Positions 45,595 to 53,994 are shown, counted from the first letter of the stretch. The stretch: DNA of 64,000 bases from Leucobacter chinensis (GCF_019049105.1 NZ_JAHQZR010000002.1:62001-126000), one strand, 5' to 3'. Made by a program: numbers and translations. The notes: a model not told the origin generated them from the sequence alone.

Positions 45595-46275
45595 ATGGAC
45601 GCTATTCGGGTACTGATCGTAGACGATGAAGCATTAGTTAGACATGCTCTGCGCATTTTTGTAGAAGCCGATCCAAGGACTACCCTCGTCGGTGAGGCTC
45701 ATGATGGCCTGACCGCCTTAGGGATTATGCAGTCTGCTAATCCCGATGTTATTCTCATGGATATTCAAATGCCAGGCACAAACGGTGTCGAGGCGACAGA
45801 AGAGATCGTTTCAAAGTATCCGGGGACAATAGTCCTGGCCCTAACGACATTTTCTTCCGAGCGTCACGTTGTTTCGATGTTGCGCGCGGGGGCTGCTGGC
45901 TATCTTGTAAAAGATACGGAGCCACAAGCGATGATCCAAGCCATCGTAGACGTACATAGTGGCCGGTCGGCACTCTCACCCCAGATATCGAGAGCTCTCG
46001 TTTCTGCTGTGCAGAACCCAGAGAACCGGCAATTAGTGAAGGGACAGGGGCTTACGAAGCGGGAGCTCTCAATCGTACGATTGTTAGCGAAAGGTATGTC
46101 TAACCTTGAAATTGGGGACGAGCTCAACCTGGCAGAGACAACTGTTAAGGCAAACTTTGGTCGAATTATGGCCAAATGGCATGTTCGCGACAGAGTTCAG
46201 GTACTGATCTACGCTACGCGGATCGGAGCTATCTCACTCGCAGAGATCTTTGACGAAACAAAACCAAGTACCTAA
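45595..46275 (+). CDS. LuxR/NarL-family response regulator
   Basis: The 226-aa product has a receiver domain (IRVLIVDDEALVRHALRIF, phospho-acceptor Asp in DVILMDIQMPGTNG near residue 54, KDTEPQAM) and a C-terminal LuxR helix-turn-helix (LTKRELSIVRLLAKGMSNLEIGDELNLAETTVKANFGRIMAKW). ATG 45595 is 7 nt after a TAAACT -10 element, so translation is probably leaderless. It lies 122 bp upstream of the peptide precursor gene on the same strand, with a terminator between. Confidence 0.95.
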   Translation: MDAIRVLIVDDEALVRHALRIFVEADPRTTLVGEAHDGLTALGIMQSANPDVILMDIQMPGTNGVEATEEIVSKYPGTIVLALTTFSSERHVVSMLRAGAAGYLVKDTEPQAMIQAIVDVHSGRSALSPQISRALVSAVQNPENRQLVKGQGLTKRELSIVRLLAKGMSNLEIGDELNLAETTVKANFGRIMAKWHVRDRVQVLIYATRIGAISLAEIFDETKPST

Positions 46276-46315
46276 GTTTCTACCGCGGCATGTTGTGTGC
46301 ATTAAGACTAGGGAG

Positions 46316-46341
46316 GCCGGCCACTCCGGTTCCGGCGCTTT
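46316..46341 (+). terminator. Terminator after the response regulator
   Basis: GCCGG and CCGGC pair around an 11-nt loop, followed by GCTTTT. It lies 40 nt after the regulator stop and implies that the peptide gene downstream has its own promoter, within 46342-46397. Confidence 0.6.
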
Positions 46342-46397
46342 TCCAGTTGAGATCACTGTTTTGATCTCTTCACATTACTCCGAGGAGAGTGAGAACG

Positions 46398-46940
46398 ATG
46401 AGCGTTTTGGCTCTAAGTGAAGACAAAAAAGTAAAGGCGTTTTCTGGTTTGAAAGCCCTAATCGCCGCAGTCGTGACGATAGTCATGGCGCTGGCTTTAG
46501 CAATGATGCCTCAGAGCGGTGCCCAGGCAGCAAGTCCGCAGATTAAACAAGCGGAAGACTTCTACGGTGTCCAAGTAGAAGAATTCGAAGACGGCTCATT
46601 TGCAATGACTGTGGAGGGTAGTACCACCACAGTGACGATCGACGACGAAACGCAGTTGATGACCGTGACTACTGAGAGTGGGGTAACCGAGACAGTTGAC
46701 CTCGCTGAGATCGCTAGCGGTGGATCCGCTCTTGAGGTTGACGGACAGGCAGTAGCCGCAGCTGACAGCAACATTGTGTGTTCAGTGATTCTTTATGCAG
46801 TGAGCTTGCTGCGTACATACGGACTTGGAGCGATGATTGCCGCTTTGATAGCAGCTGGTGCAGCCGGAGCGGTGGCTCTGGCTGTTGTGTACGCTGTGGG
46901 CACAGAAGGGTTCCTGATTTGGGTCGGGACTAAGTGCTAA
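46398..46940 (+). CDS. Secreted peptide precursor, bacteriocin-like
   Basis: The 180-aa product starts with a signal peptide (basic, then hydrophobic residues 17-36, cleavage likely after AQA near 44). Next comes an acidic Thr/Val-rich pro-region of about 80 residues. The C-terminal segment of about 55 residues is hydrophobic (SNIVCSVILYAVSLL, then a Gly/Ala-rich stretch) and ends WVGTKC. Its two Cys, near the segment start and at the very end, could form a disulfide. The layout fits an exported membrane-active peptide. No modification enzyme is nearby. GAGGAG lies 10 nt before the ATG. No family was recognised. Confidence 0.6.
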   Translation: MSVLALSEDKKVKAFSGLKALIAAVVTIVMALALAMMPQSGAQAASPQIKQAEDFYGVQVEEFEDGSFAMTVEGSTTTVTIDDETQLMTVTTESGVTETVDLAEIASGGSALEVDGQAVAAADSNIVCSVILYAVSLLRTYGLGAMIAALIAAGAAGAVALAVVYAVGTEGFLIWVGTKC

Positions 46941-46970
46941 GTCAGTTGTAGGCGAAATGAGTGGAAGGGT

Positions 46971-47405
46971 ATGCGTCCTATGCGAAACATAAAGAGCAAC
47001 GCGTCACGGTCGAACCGGGGACTAAAAATCTCGATGGTGACGGTATCTAGCATTGCCATTCTATGTAGCCTTCTATTTGCTCTTCTAGATCAGCCTCTGA
47101 CTATTGCGTTCGTCTGCGGAAGTGCTCTTCCCGTCCTCGGCGTACTCGCAATTCTGCTGTCAAGGAACACAAATACGACGTTCGCAGATGACACCGCGTG
47201 TAAGAGAAGAAAGGCAGGTATTTCAGTTATTTACACGGGCGCTATCTGCGCTATCGCAGGCCTGATCACCTTAATTCTTGATCTAGGTGTCTTGCCTCAA
47301 CTCCTTCTGTTGATGGGTATTGGCGCTATCGGTGGCGGGGCTCTAGTCTTCAACCAGGCGAAAGACGAGCTTCAGGATTTCAACACAAAATCCAAAGATG
47401 GATAA
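46971..47405 (+). CDS. Small four-helix membrane protein, possible immunity protein
   Basis: The 144-aa product has four hydrophobic helices in two pairs (residues about 22-40, 43-62, 83-102, 105-125) with charged ends. It starts 30 bp after the peptide precursor, with GGAAGG upstream; ATG 46971 or 46980 may be used. Its size, topology and place next to an exported hydrophobic peptide suggest self-protection, but no family was recognised. A strong terminator follows at 47473. Confidence 0.6.
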   Translation: MRPMRNIKSNASRSNRGLKISMVTVSSIAILCSLLFALLDQPLTIAFVCGSALPVLGVLAILLSRNTNTTFADDTACKRRKAGISVIYTGAICAIAGLITLILDLGVLPQLLLLMGIGAIGGGALVFNQAKDELQDFNTKSKDG

Positions 47406-47472
47406 TCTACTCATGCACGATTTTCCGATACGGCTAGGTGTCTGACAAAATCGACACTACAATTTATTCCCC

Positions 47473-47523
47473 AGCAGCACCCCCGACATAGCACTGCGCT
47501 ACTGCCGGGGGTGCTGCTTTTCA
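47473..47523 (+). terminator. Strong terminator at the end of the peptide cassette
   Basis: AGCAGCACCCCCG and CGGGGGTGCTGCT form a 13-bp stem with a 20-nt loop, followed by TTTT. The 3' part repeats the sequence ending at 44124. Confidence 0.9.
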
Positions 47524-47684
47524 CAAAAATCATAATCGTCATATCAGCGCCCTGCCTCATGACCTTTCACCACCACACGATTCACGTAACGCTTATCCCT
47601 CGGGATCACCTTATTGCCCCCATAACACCTCCCAGAATTCAGCCAGGAGTGTTATCGCATCAAACATACTTACGAGGAATCGCC

Positions 47685-47945
47685 ATGTTCGTTACAGAAA
47701 TCAGCCAACCCAAAATCTTAAAGCTGTACGCCGCTTGCAGACTTCACAATCTGGGGAGTAATAACCCGATGCCTTCATCGTCCATGAATATCCGAGCACA
47801 GCAAGCCATACGGTAGACCACGACTCCAGAACGGCAGCAGATCATTCTCGACGACATTCAAGAGCTCGAAGCAATGCTCGAACGCGGCGATATTGAAAAG
47901 CACGCCTATTTCATCAAGAAACGGGCACTCATCAAACTGCTGTGA
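47685..47945 (+). pseudogene. Small gene interrupted by an in-frame TAG
   Basis: GAGGAA precedes ATG 47685. The frame reads MFVTEISQPKILKLYAACR and continues to TAG at 47814. In the same frame it continues beyond the stop as a well-formed protein tail (TTPERQQIILDDIQELEAML, then EKHAYFIKKRALIKLL) to TGA 47943. The whole would be 86 codons. A nonsense mutation is the simplest reading; suppression or a separate downstream start are alternatives. The 3' end overlaps the SRAP gene end by 14 nt. No function was recognised. Confidence 0.55.
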
Positions 47946-48615
47946 GCAGTTCGGGCCCGTCGCCTTTCAAAGGCGCGACCTCATGCTCAACCAGAAGCTC
48001 CCCCACGCTGCGTGCCGTCTCGGCGACCATCTCAAACAGCTCCGGCACGCCTTCAACCGCGGGTGAAAGCCAGTCAGCCTGCATCTCGGGCGTCATGAAC
48101 ACAGGAATGCGATGGTGAATGGGCTGCATCGGCCCGTAGGAATCCATCGTGAGAATCGTTGTCGTGAGATGCCAGCCCTCATCATTCCCCGCATCTGGCT
48201 CATGCCACCACGAATGAAGTCCAGCAAAGAGAATGGGTTCCTCGGCCAGGTGAATGAAATGAGGCTTACGGGCTGTCTTTTCACCAGTCCATTCGTAATA
48301 CCCAGTCGCCGGAATCAGGCAGCGGCGCGACTTCGCTGACGCCTTGAAACTCGGCTTCTCAAGCACCGTCTCAACCCGAGCATTAAACAGCGGCGTTTTG
48401 GTTGCTAGGGTTTTCGACCAGACCGGGGTGAGCGCCCACCGCGCAGCTTCAGCACGGAAATGCCCCGGCTCTTTGTGATCCTCTAAAAAGACAGTGACGT
48501 CCTGCGTGGGCTTGATATTCCAAGAAGGCATCGGCAACTCCGGCGCGAACGAATAAAGCTTGAAGTGCTCTTCTGCTTCTTCGTAGCTCATTCCCATCAC
48601 AAACCGGCCGCACAT
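47932..48615 (-). CDS. SRAP (YedK/HMCES) family protein
   Basis: SRAP proteins cross-link to abasic sites in single-stranded DNA through Cys 2 and protect them. The 227-aa product starts MCGRFVMG, giving the catalytic Cys. It also has NIKPTQDVTVF, FNARVETVLEKPSF, RRCLIPATGYYEW and IHHRIPVFM, all family blocks. GAAAGGA precedes the ATG. Such genes are frequent on mobile elements and prophages, and here it could protect single-stranded DNA formed during transfer. Confidence 0.93.
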   Translation of the reverse strand: MCGRFVMGMSYEEAEEHFKLYSFAPELPMPSWNIKPTQDVTVFLEDHKEPGHFRAEAARWALTPVWSKTLATKTPLFNARVETVLEKPSFKASAKSRRCLIPATGYYEWTGEKTARKPHFIHLAEEPILFAGLHSWWHEPDAGNDEGWHLTTTILTMDSYGPMQPIHHRIPVFMTPEMQADWLSPAVEGVPELFEMVAETARSVGELLVEHEVAPLKGDGPELLTAV

Positions 48616-48671
48616 GTCTATCCTTTCAAAACGATTGATACATCTATACGAACGGGAATATTGTTGTTCAC

Positions 48672-49496
48672 TTATTCCTCATTACCACGCAAAATACCAA
48701 GCCAGGACAAATCTTCAATCTCCACTTTTTTAGCAGAAGTTGTGGAGTTGAGGGAGAGCACACCCAAATACATCACATAAGCTTCTTGCAAATCGTCCAT
48801 GGTTGAAAAACGATAATGAGCAAGTACTTGTTCAAATAGAGCCTCCTCAATATGGAATGCGTCACTTGGGAAGTGCGAAACGTTGAGGTAATAATTACCG
48901 TGGCTCTCTCTGACTTGTTTTATTTTTCCCCAATAAAGCCGGGTTCTGTGAAGGTGGTTTCCCTCAGCTTCGTTCAAAGGCACTACTAAGTGACGAATGC
49001 TACCTTTCTTCCCATCTGGAAGACGAAGTGTCACATCAGCTACTTCTTCGAACCTATAAACAACTCCGTTCAGAAGTGAGTTCATATTCCTCTGAGGCAC
49101 ACTTGACTTTTCTCCGTCCAGAACGTGCCGGCGCACTCGTGAAGACCGATTATTCAACCCGTCTTTTATTCCACCAACCTCAGCATTCACCTGGCCCTTC
49201 TGCTGGACTGGCACCAACCTGAACTCATTGAACAACGCATTGATTGACGACGTTTCCTCTTCTCCAGGCAGCAGAAGAGTTTCTGCACGTTCAGTCTTGT
49301 TGTCACAGCCTTCTTCGTGGCGCGCTGCAAAACAGGGTGCCCGACCATTCCTAGATGCCTTCACGAACCACGCAAAGGCGCCGCAGAGCTCACACTGAAG
49401 CGAGGAGCTGAGACTCATCCTCTGTTCGGGGTCAAGATTTTGGAATGCGGCAGCACCGAATGATCTGTTCTCGTTTTCACACCACACTGTGATCAT
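48672..49496 (-). CDS. Hypothetical protein with N-terminal zinc-finger-like Cys/His cluster
   Basis: The 274-aa product has LQCELCGAFAWF and CFAARHEEGC (residues about 33-65), a likely Cys3His or Cys4 metal site. The rest is a mixed-fold soluble protein without known motifs; LRLPDGKKGSIRHLVVPLNEAEG and FHIEEALFEQVL are visible. It lies downstream of a 117-aa gene on the same strand. I do not recognise the family; element biology or defence are both possible. Confidence 0.6.
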   Translation of the reverse strand: MITVWCENENRSFGAAAFQNLDPEQRMSLSSSLQCELCGAFAWFVKASRNGRAPCFAARHEEGCDNKTERAETLLLPGEEETSSINALFNEFRLVPVQQKGQVNAEVGGIKDGLNNRSSRVRRHVLDGEKSSVPQRNMNSLLNGVVYRFEEVADVTLRLPDGKKGSIRHLVVPLNEAEGNHLHRTRLYWGKIKQVRESHGNYYLNVSHFPSDAFHIEEALFEQVLAHYRFSTMDDLQEAYVMYLGVLSLNSTTSAKKVEIEDLSWLGILRGNEE

Positions 49497-49510
49497 GCAG
49501 CGAGCATATA

Positions 49511-49861
49511 TCAGTTCCCAATTAATTCGTAGATTCGCTCGGCAACATCTGGAGAGTCAAGCAAGACCAAGCAGTACCGTACGTATTGGCTAAAGTCTTC
49601 TCGGAGTTCTAACCTGCCCCCGTCCGAGAACGGCTGCATACCGGCTATAAAGTCCCAGGCATATGTATCAGTAGGCAAAGGCTCACTGGTTAGGAACTGC
49701 AATCCAGCCTTCATCAGCACTTCGCTTTCATCAGACACTTTCCAGAAGAAGAGCTTCCATGAGTGGAGGCCTCCCGGCTTGATTTGTTCGCGCTCAGCCT
49801 CAACTCGCCATGAGTAGGTAGGAACCCATTCTTCGAAAACCGTTTGCCATTGTTCATCCAT
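49511..49861 (-). CDS. Hypothetical soluble protein (116 aa)
   Basis: The product starts MDEQWQTVFEEWVPTYSWR and is rich in Trp and acidic residues, without signal or membrane segments. I chose ATG 49861, with GGAG 8 nt upstream, over TTG 49891. It ends 14 bp before the zinc-finger-like gene, so the two form an operon. No family was recognised. Confidence 0.55.
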   Translation of the reverse strand: MDEQWQTVFEEWVPTYSWRVEAEREQIKPGGLHSWKLFFWKVSDESEVLMKAGLQFLTSEPLPTDTYAWDFIAGMQPFSDGGRLELREDFSQYVRYCLVLLDSPDVAERIYELIGN

Positions 49862-49958
49862 CTTTTCGTCTCCGATTGAATAACTAAACAACTTTGTTGC
49901 TTGGTGAATAAAAAGGGGAGCAGCTTCGAATGCCGCTCCCCTTTCACAGGTCTTTCGT

Positions 49959-50669
49959 TTACAGTTCTATCTCTGGTTTGCGGCCTCGCGCGAGCAAGAG
50001 GCCACCCGCCCCTAGAGCGGCGATAGCCGCCGCCACGACTCCGGTTAGGCCAGCTCCACCAGTGAACGCGAGTTGGTCGCCTGTACCGGCATAGCGTGGA
50101 CTGCTGTAGGCCACAGGTGCAGCCACGCCCCAATCGCCCGAATAGATGGGTTGAGGTGCAGGCGCAGGTGAAGGTGCGGGTGCAGGAGCTACTGGGCCAG
50201 GCGTGGGGCTTGGGGCTGGAGCCGGTGCAACAGGGGGCACTGGTTGAACGGGTTCCACGGGCTTAATAGGTTCTACCGGTTCTACCGGTTCTACCGGCTC
50301 TACCGGCTCTACAGGGGCGACCGGGTCGACGGGCTCCAAAGGTTCCACAGGTTCCACTGGCTCGACAGGGTCGGTAGGTTCGTCCATCATCAATGCTTGC
50401 AGAAACACAGGCTCTTGCACTTTGAGGAGATCATCGATGAGTTCTGGGTTTCCTTCTGCTGCTTCGGTAAGTTCGGTGCCGTCATTAAACTCGACAATTC
50501 CGTCGTCAGTCTCGAGCGTGATGCCATCAGCGTCTGCGAGCTCGCAAAGCGCGACGAACGCTTTTTCAAGGTCGATTTCGGGAGTTTGCTCTGCAGCGTT
50601 TGCCATAGCCCCACCACCGAACGTTAACCCGAGGGTGACTGCTCCACTGACTGCGATCTTTTTGAACAT
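49959..50669 (-). CDS. Cell-wall-anchored surface protein with EPV repeats and LAXTG sorting signal
   Basis: The 236-aa product has a signal peptide (residues 1-25, cleavage after ANA), an acidic domain (about 26-95), a Pro-rich stalk of repeated Pro-Val-Glu triplets and Ala-Pro pairs (about 98-175), and a C-terminal sorting signal. The signal is LAFTG, a hydrophobic helix and a basic tail RGRK. LAXTG is the motif of class E sortases in actinobacteria. The stalk may lift the N-terminal domain above the wall, for example for mating contact. The DNA behind the stalk is a 9-bp tandem repeat prone to length change. Confidence 0.8.
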   Translation of the reverse strand: MFKKIAVSGAVTLGLTFGGGAMANAAEQTPEIDLEKAFVALCELADADGITLETDDGIVEFNDGTELTEAAEGNPELIDDLLKVQEPVFLQALMMDEPTDPVEPVEPVEPLEPVDPVAPVEPVEPVEPVEPVEPIKPVEPVQPVPPVAPAPAPSPTPGPVAPAPAPSPAPAPQPIYSGDWGVAAPVAYSSPRYAGTGDQLAFTGGAGLTGVVAAAIAALGAGGLLLARGRKPEIEL

Positions 50670-50722
50670 TACGTTCCTTTCGTTTTTGCAATTGCGCCAT
50701 CAGAAGTGAGCTACAGCGCAGT

Positions 50723-51850
50723 TCAACTCAGGTCTCGATATGGCAGCGTCTCTAAGGCTTGGAGTTGGCTACCCTTTTCGATGAGATACAGACCGTTTGC
50801 GAATTGTCCAAGAACCTGGGTCACGTCTCCGCTTAGCACTGAGGCGCCACTGGGTGAGAACGTCAAAATTTCGGTTTCTGTAGTGTGTCCGCTGAAGCTT
50901 TTCTTGAGAGCAACTGGGTCAGCAATCGCTGATGTCAGCAACGACATTTCGCCCTTATTGGTGTCGATGAGGACGCCAGCAAAGTATGCGAGCGATCGGT
51001 CAGCACTGAGCCGCCAGGTTTGCTCGGCCGCATCAACGACTTCGGTCACAGCATGCACTGCCCCAGTTTTAACGTCATGGATTGCAAGAAGCTCCACTTC
51101 CCCGGCTTCCCACACGACATATGCAAATGCGTCAGTTGCGGCGAGGCGACGAAGCACCCCTGTCGCGTCAGTGGGAGCTTCGAGTTTTGTCTCTGAGACT
51201 GTCTCGCTTCCCCGCTGCGTAATGATCGAGTTGTCGCCAGCGGTCACCCACATGATCGTGTCGCCTACCGCGGTCAACGGTACGGCTCCTTCTTTGGGTG
51301 GCGCTACTTCGGTGAGTGTCGCGTCATGCTCTACGACGTTGATTTTTGTTCTGTCGTCACTGATGGTGAACGCGGTGTCGCCTAAGACTCTGACGTGAGT
51401 TCCTGTGGGGATGTCGCGCTTTGTGAACTTTGTCGCCTCACGTGTCCACGTCCATATAGCGTCATCGGTGAAGACAATGACGCCACCGTTGAACGCTGTC
51501 GCCGCTGACGCGTCACGAGCGTCTTCGAGTGTCGCGACTTGTGTCGCGTCGCTGCTTGATAGGAGCGTCACGGTGTCGCCAGTGACGACGACGAGCGCGT
51601 CAGGGGTCACGAGATGTCGCGCCTCAGGTGTCGCGTCAATCGACCAGGTGGTGTCGTTGACGATGTGGGGCTTTACTGTTTCAGGTGTCGCCTCTTTGTC
51701 ACCACCAGGTAAAGCTCGCATCAACACCACGACTGCTATGACTGCGACCACCAGAGCGATCAGGGCACCCCCCATGATGAAGAGAATGCTTTTCGTTCTG
51801 GATTCTTTGGTGAGCTGTTCTTTGGATTGCTCAACGATTTCAGTATTCAT
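50723..51850 (-). CDS. Membrane-anchored repeat protein, paralogue of the 52338-53720 product
   Basis: The 375-aa product has a short cytoplasmic tail, one membrane helix (residues about 22-46) and a large extracellular part of short beta-strand repeats (VVTGDTVTLLSSSDATQVATL, GVIVFTDDAIWTW, and others) that suggests a beta-propeller. It resembles the 460-aa protein two genes upstream, for example in HDATLTEV and TLTSV segments. The ATG shares a base with the preceding stop. A role in cell-surface contact of the element is a guess from neighbours. GTCGC words are dense in its first two thirds. Confidence 0.55.
   Translation of the reverse strand: MNTEIVEQSKEQLTKESRTKSILFIMGGALIALVVAVIAVVVLMRALPGGDKEATPETVKPHIVNDTTWSIDATPEARHLVTPDALVVVTGDTVTLLSSSDATQVATLEDARDASAATAFNGGVIVFTDDAIWTWTREATKFTKRDIPTGTHVRVLGDTAFTISDDRTKINVVEHDATLTEVAPPKEGAVPLTAVGDTIMWVTAGDNSIITQRGSETVSETKLEAPTDATGVLRRLAATDAFAYVVWEAGEVELLAIHDVKTGAVHAVTEVVDAAEQTWRLSADRSLAYFAGVLIDTNKGEMSLLTSAIADPVALKKSFSGHTTETEILTFSPSGASVLSGDVTQVLGQFANGLYLIEKGSQLQALETLPYRDLS
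51240..51690. repeat. Field of TGTCGC/GCGACA words, copy 1
   Basis: About a dozen TGTCGC hexamers lie in 450 bp of the 375-aa gene, often extended to GTGTCGCGTC or GTGTCGCC. Chance would give fewer than one. GCGTCAC-like words accompany them. Confidence 0.75.
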
Positions 51851-52341
51851 CAGAACGGGTTCTCACTGACTGCATCATCTTCATTGCCGAGAGCTTCCGC
51901 GATGAGCTCGGGAATTGCCGCTGCGTCTTCTTCGCGGTGATCGATCCACCATTTCGCTGAAGTGATGAGTCGTGCGGGCTCAACAAATCGTGTCTCAAAT
52001 GCGTCTTCAGACGCTCCTTCGTTTTCGACGGCTTCTTCATAGGCTGCTCGCAGTTTTTCGAACCTGATCCGTTTCGCCCACGGAACCTGTTTTTCTGAAC
52101 CACCAAGCTCTGGGAGCCGTTGCTCTTGAATGTCGGCTTCGATCACTTTGTTCTGTTCACGAATCCATTCACGCTTCGATTGAGCCTGGAGTCTTCCCTT
52201 GTTGGCTTCGTAATAGCAGGTGCCGCAGTCTTGCCCAGAAAGCCATTTCGCGAAGCTCTTGCGGTCTTCTGGTGCTTTGTTCGAGAGGTCTCGGTCTTCG
52301 GTATGTCCGCACGCGAAGGTGATCGCCTTCATCTCTGTCAT
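51850..52341 (-). CDS. Hypothetical protein with Cys/His cluster (163 aa)
   Basis: The product begins MTEMKAITFACGHTEDR and includes CGTCYYEANKGRL, giving a Cys-His...Cys-x2-Cys zinc-like cluster in the first 45 residues. A charged helical middle and an acidic tail follow. It is soluble. It overlaps the upstream gene (ATGA) and abuts the downstream one, so it is the centre of a three-gene operon between two paralogous membrane proteins. No family was recognised. Confidence 0.6.
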   Translation of the reverse strand: MTEMKAITFACGHTEDRDLSNKAPEDRKSFAKWLSGQDCGTCYYEANKGRLQAQSKREWIREQNKVIEADIQEQRLPELGGSEKQVPWAKRIRFEKLRAAYEEAVENEGASEDAFETRFVEPARLITSAKWWIDHREEDAAAIPELIAEALGNEDDAVSENPF

Positions 52342-53720
52342 TTCTTCGTTTCTTTCTGTGTAGGGGTGAGAGCGATAACACCCTCAGGAGTGTTCAGAAT
52401 TAAGCCCCTGTTGCTGATCGTCGTCACGGCCGCGCCTTTCGGGATCGTGATCGTTTCAACGATCTGTTTCTTTGGGTGCAAGATTGTTGCTCTGGTTTCA
52501 GTCGCTGTCACGAACCCTTCCCCGGCTGCTATCGTCATCGGTTGTCCGTTCGGGACTGGGGTGATGGCACCTGCCAGTGCGTCTATGGTGACGTTTTCAT
52601 AGGCATGGAACGTTTCACCGTGGGTAGAGAGGAAAGGGTGTTCGTCATCGCCCAGCGTCACTGGGCTGCTATCGACGAGGTCACCGGTCGTAATGTCGTG
52701 ACTGGAAAGTGACGCGGTGTCGCCTTGTCGCCAAAGCCCGTACACATGTTTCTCGTCAGCACCGACGACACGGTCGAGCTTCATGTCGCTGTCACTAGCG
52801 AGCGGCACGTCGCGTCCACCTGGTGCCGCGTCACCGCGTGCGGTCACGGTGACGCGACGTTTTTCTTCCCACACGACATGGGTTGGCGTCACAGTGATGA
52901 GTGTCGCGTCGTTCCCAGGTCGCGTCACGCTCGTCAGTGTCGCGTCGTCTTTGACGAGCGAGTATTCCTTCTCCGGGGACACGGCGACAGCAATGCCGCC
53001 TCGCGACAGCAGTGTCGCTTTCGCGTCGATGTCGCCATGTCGCCACCCGATGTCGTCACTCCATACGGACAAGGTGTCGTGTCGCTTCACCACGAACCCG
53101 GTCGATGTCGCGACAGCCGCGACCTGGGCCGTGTCGCCAGGCGACATCGCGTACCGGTCACGCATGTCGCCTGTCTCTACGTAGTACACTGTCGCGTCAT
53201 TTGGCGTCACCAAGAGCAGCACGTCGCCGGTGTCGCTCGCAATAACCTGTGTCGCTTCCCCGGCGATAGCCCATGCGGGTGTCGCGTCATATCCTTCAAC
53301 GTCGACGGTCATGTGTCGCGCGTTTGCTTGCGCTAAAGAGATTCGGGTCACAGGTGTAGCTGTCGCGACAGACGGGGCCGGTGTCGCTTTGATGAAATTG
53401 GTGACGCCGACGCCAGCGAGTGTGACGCAAGTCAGTGTCGCGACAGCAACACCTGCCTTGATGAGAGCTCGGCGGCGAGCATCGCTTCTACCCGCCCCGT
53501 CAATTTCTGATTTTTCGTTTGGCTCGTCAGGGGTTTGCAATGTGCGGCGTGGCGAGTCCGGGCCACTGTTACTCGTGTCGAGGCCACAGTTTCGGCATAG
53601 CACCCCTTCAGCTTCATCTGGGGCGAAGGTTGTCTCATCGCAAAAGGAGCAGTAATAGCCGCGTTCAACGACTCTCAGTTTTGTTGTTTCCACACCAGTG
53701 AGATGTGGATAGCTGCGCAA
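52338..53720 (-). CDS. Membrane protein with N-terminal zinc ribbon and beta-propeller-like exterior
   Basis: The 460-aa product has a zinc ribbon CSFC...CRNC (residues about 24-45), a polar linker, one membrane helix (about 88-110), and an extracellular part of repeated beta strands (VIASDTGDVLLLVTPNDATVYYVETGD, and others). It is a paralogue of the 375-aa protein downstream. The start is unsure: TTG 53720 and GTG 53693 both lack a ribosome site. The coding DNA from 52700 to 53460 is crowded with TGTCGC/GCGACA words. It is divergent from the zinc-finger and relaxase genes. Confidence 0.6.
   Translation of the reverse strand: MRSYPHLTGVETTKLRVVERGYYCSFCDETTFAPDEAEGVLCRNCGLDTSNSGPDSPRRTLQTPDEPNEKSEIDGAGRSDARRRALIKAGVAVATLTCVTLAGVGVTNFIKATPAPSVATATPVTRISLAQANARHMTVDVEGYDATPAWAIAGEATQVIASDTGDVLLLVTPNDATVYYVETGDMRDRYAMSPGDTAQVAAVATSTGFVVKRHDTLSVWSDDIGWRHGDIDAKATLLSRGGIAVAVSPEKEYSLVKDDATLTSVTRPGNDATLITVTPTHVVWEEKRRVTVTARGDAAPGGRDVPLASDSDMKLDRVVGADEKHVYGLWRQGDTASLSSHDITTGDLVDSSPVTLGDDEHPFLSTHGETFHAYENVTIDALAGAITPVPNGQPMTIAAGEGFVTATETRATILHPKKQIVETITIPKGAAVTTISNRGLILNTPEGVIALTPTQKETKK
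52700..53460. repeat. Field of TGTCGC/GCGACA words, copy 2
   Basis: More than twenty TGTCGC or GCGACA hexamers lie in about 760 bp of the 460-aa gene. Some form the palindrome TGTCGCGACA (near 53105, 53361 and 53436). They fall in more than one reading frame, so codon preference alone does not explain them. Confidence 0.8.
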
Positions 53721-53994
53721 GAGAGGAGGACGAATAGCCTGCCTCGGTCGTCAGCCACCTTCAACCAGCGGTCTCATCCAACCGCCACGCCACTCACCAA
53801 ATCCCATACACCGACTATTCCTTCCTATGCCCGATCTCTCCACCAGCTTTCTTTCTCAATCGGCATCTTTCGCTGCCTCTCTTCCGTCTCATTCTTCGCC
53901 GGAACTTCTCCCTACACGACTGGCACTCGTGGAAAGCGCGTTCGCGCTCGCGTCCCAATGACTGCGCACCGTCACAACTCTTGTAGGCAAGACG
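53721..53994. promoter_or_regulatory. Divergent region before the transfer genes; possible oriT
   Basis: This 274-bp gap lies between the - strand membrane operon and the + strand zinc-finger/relaxase operon. It is pyrimidine-rich on the + strand and contains a perfect AGCGCG-TT-CGCGCT hairpin near 53940. An origin of transfer next to a MobF gene would be expected hereabouts, but no known nick sequence is recognised. Confidence 0.35.
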
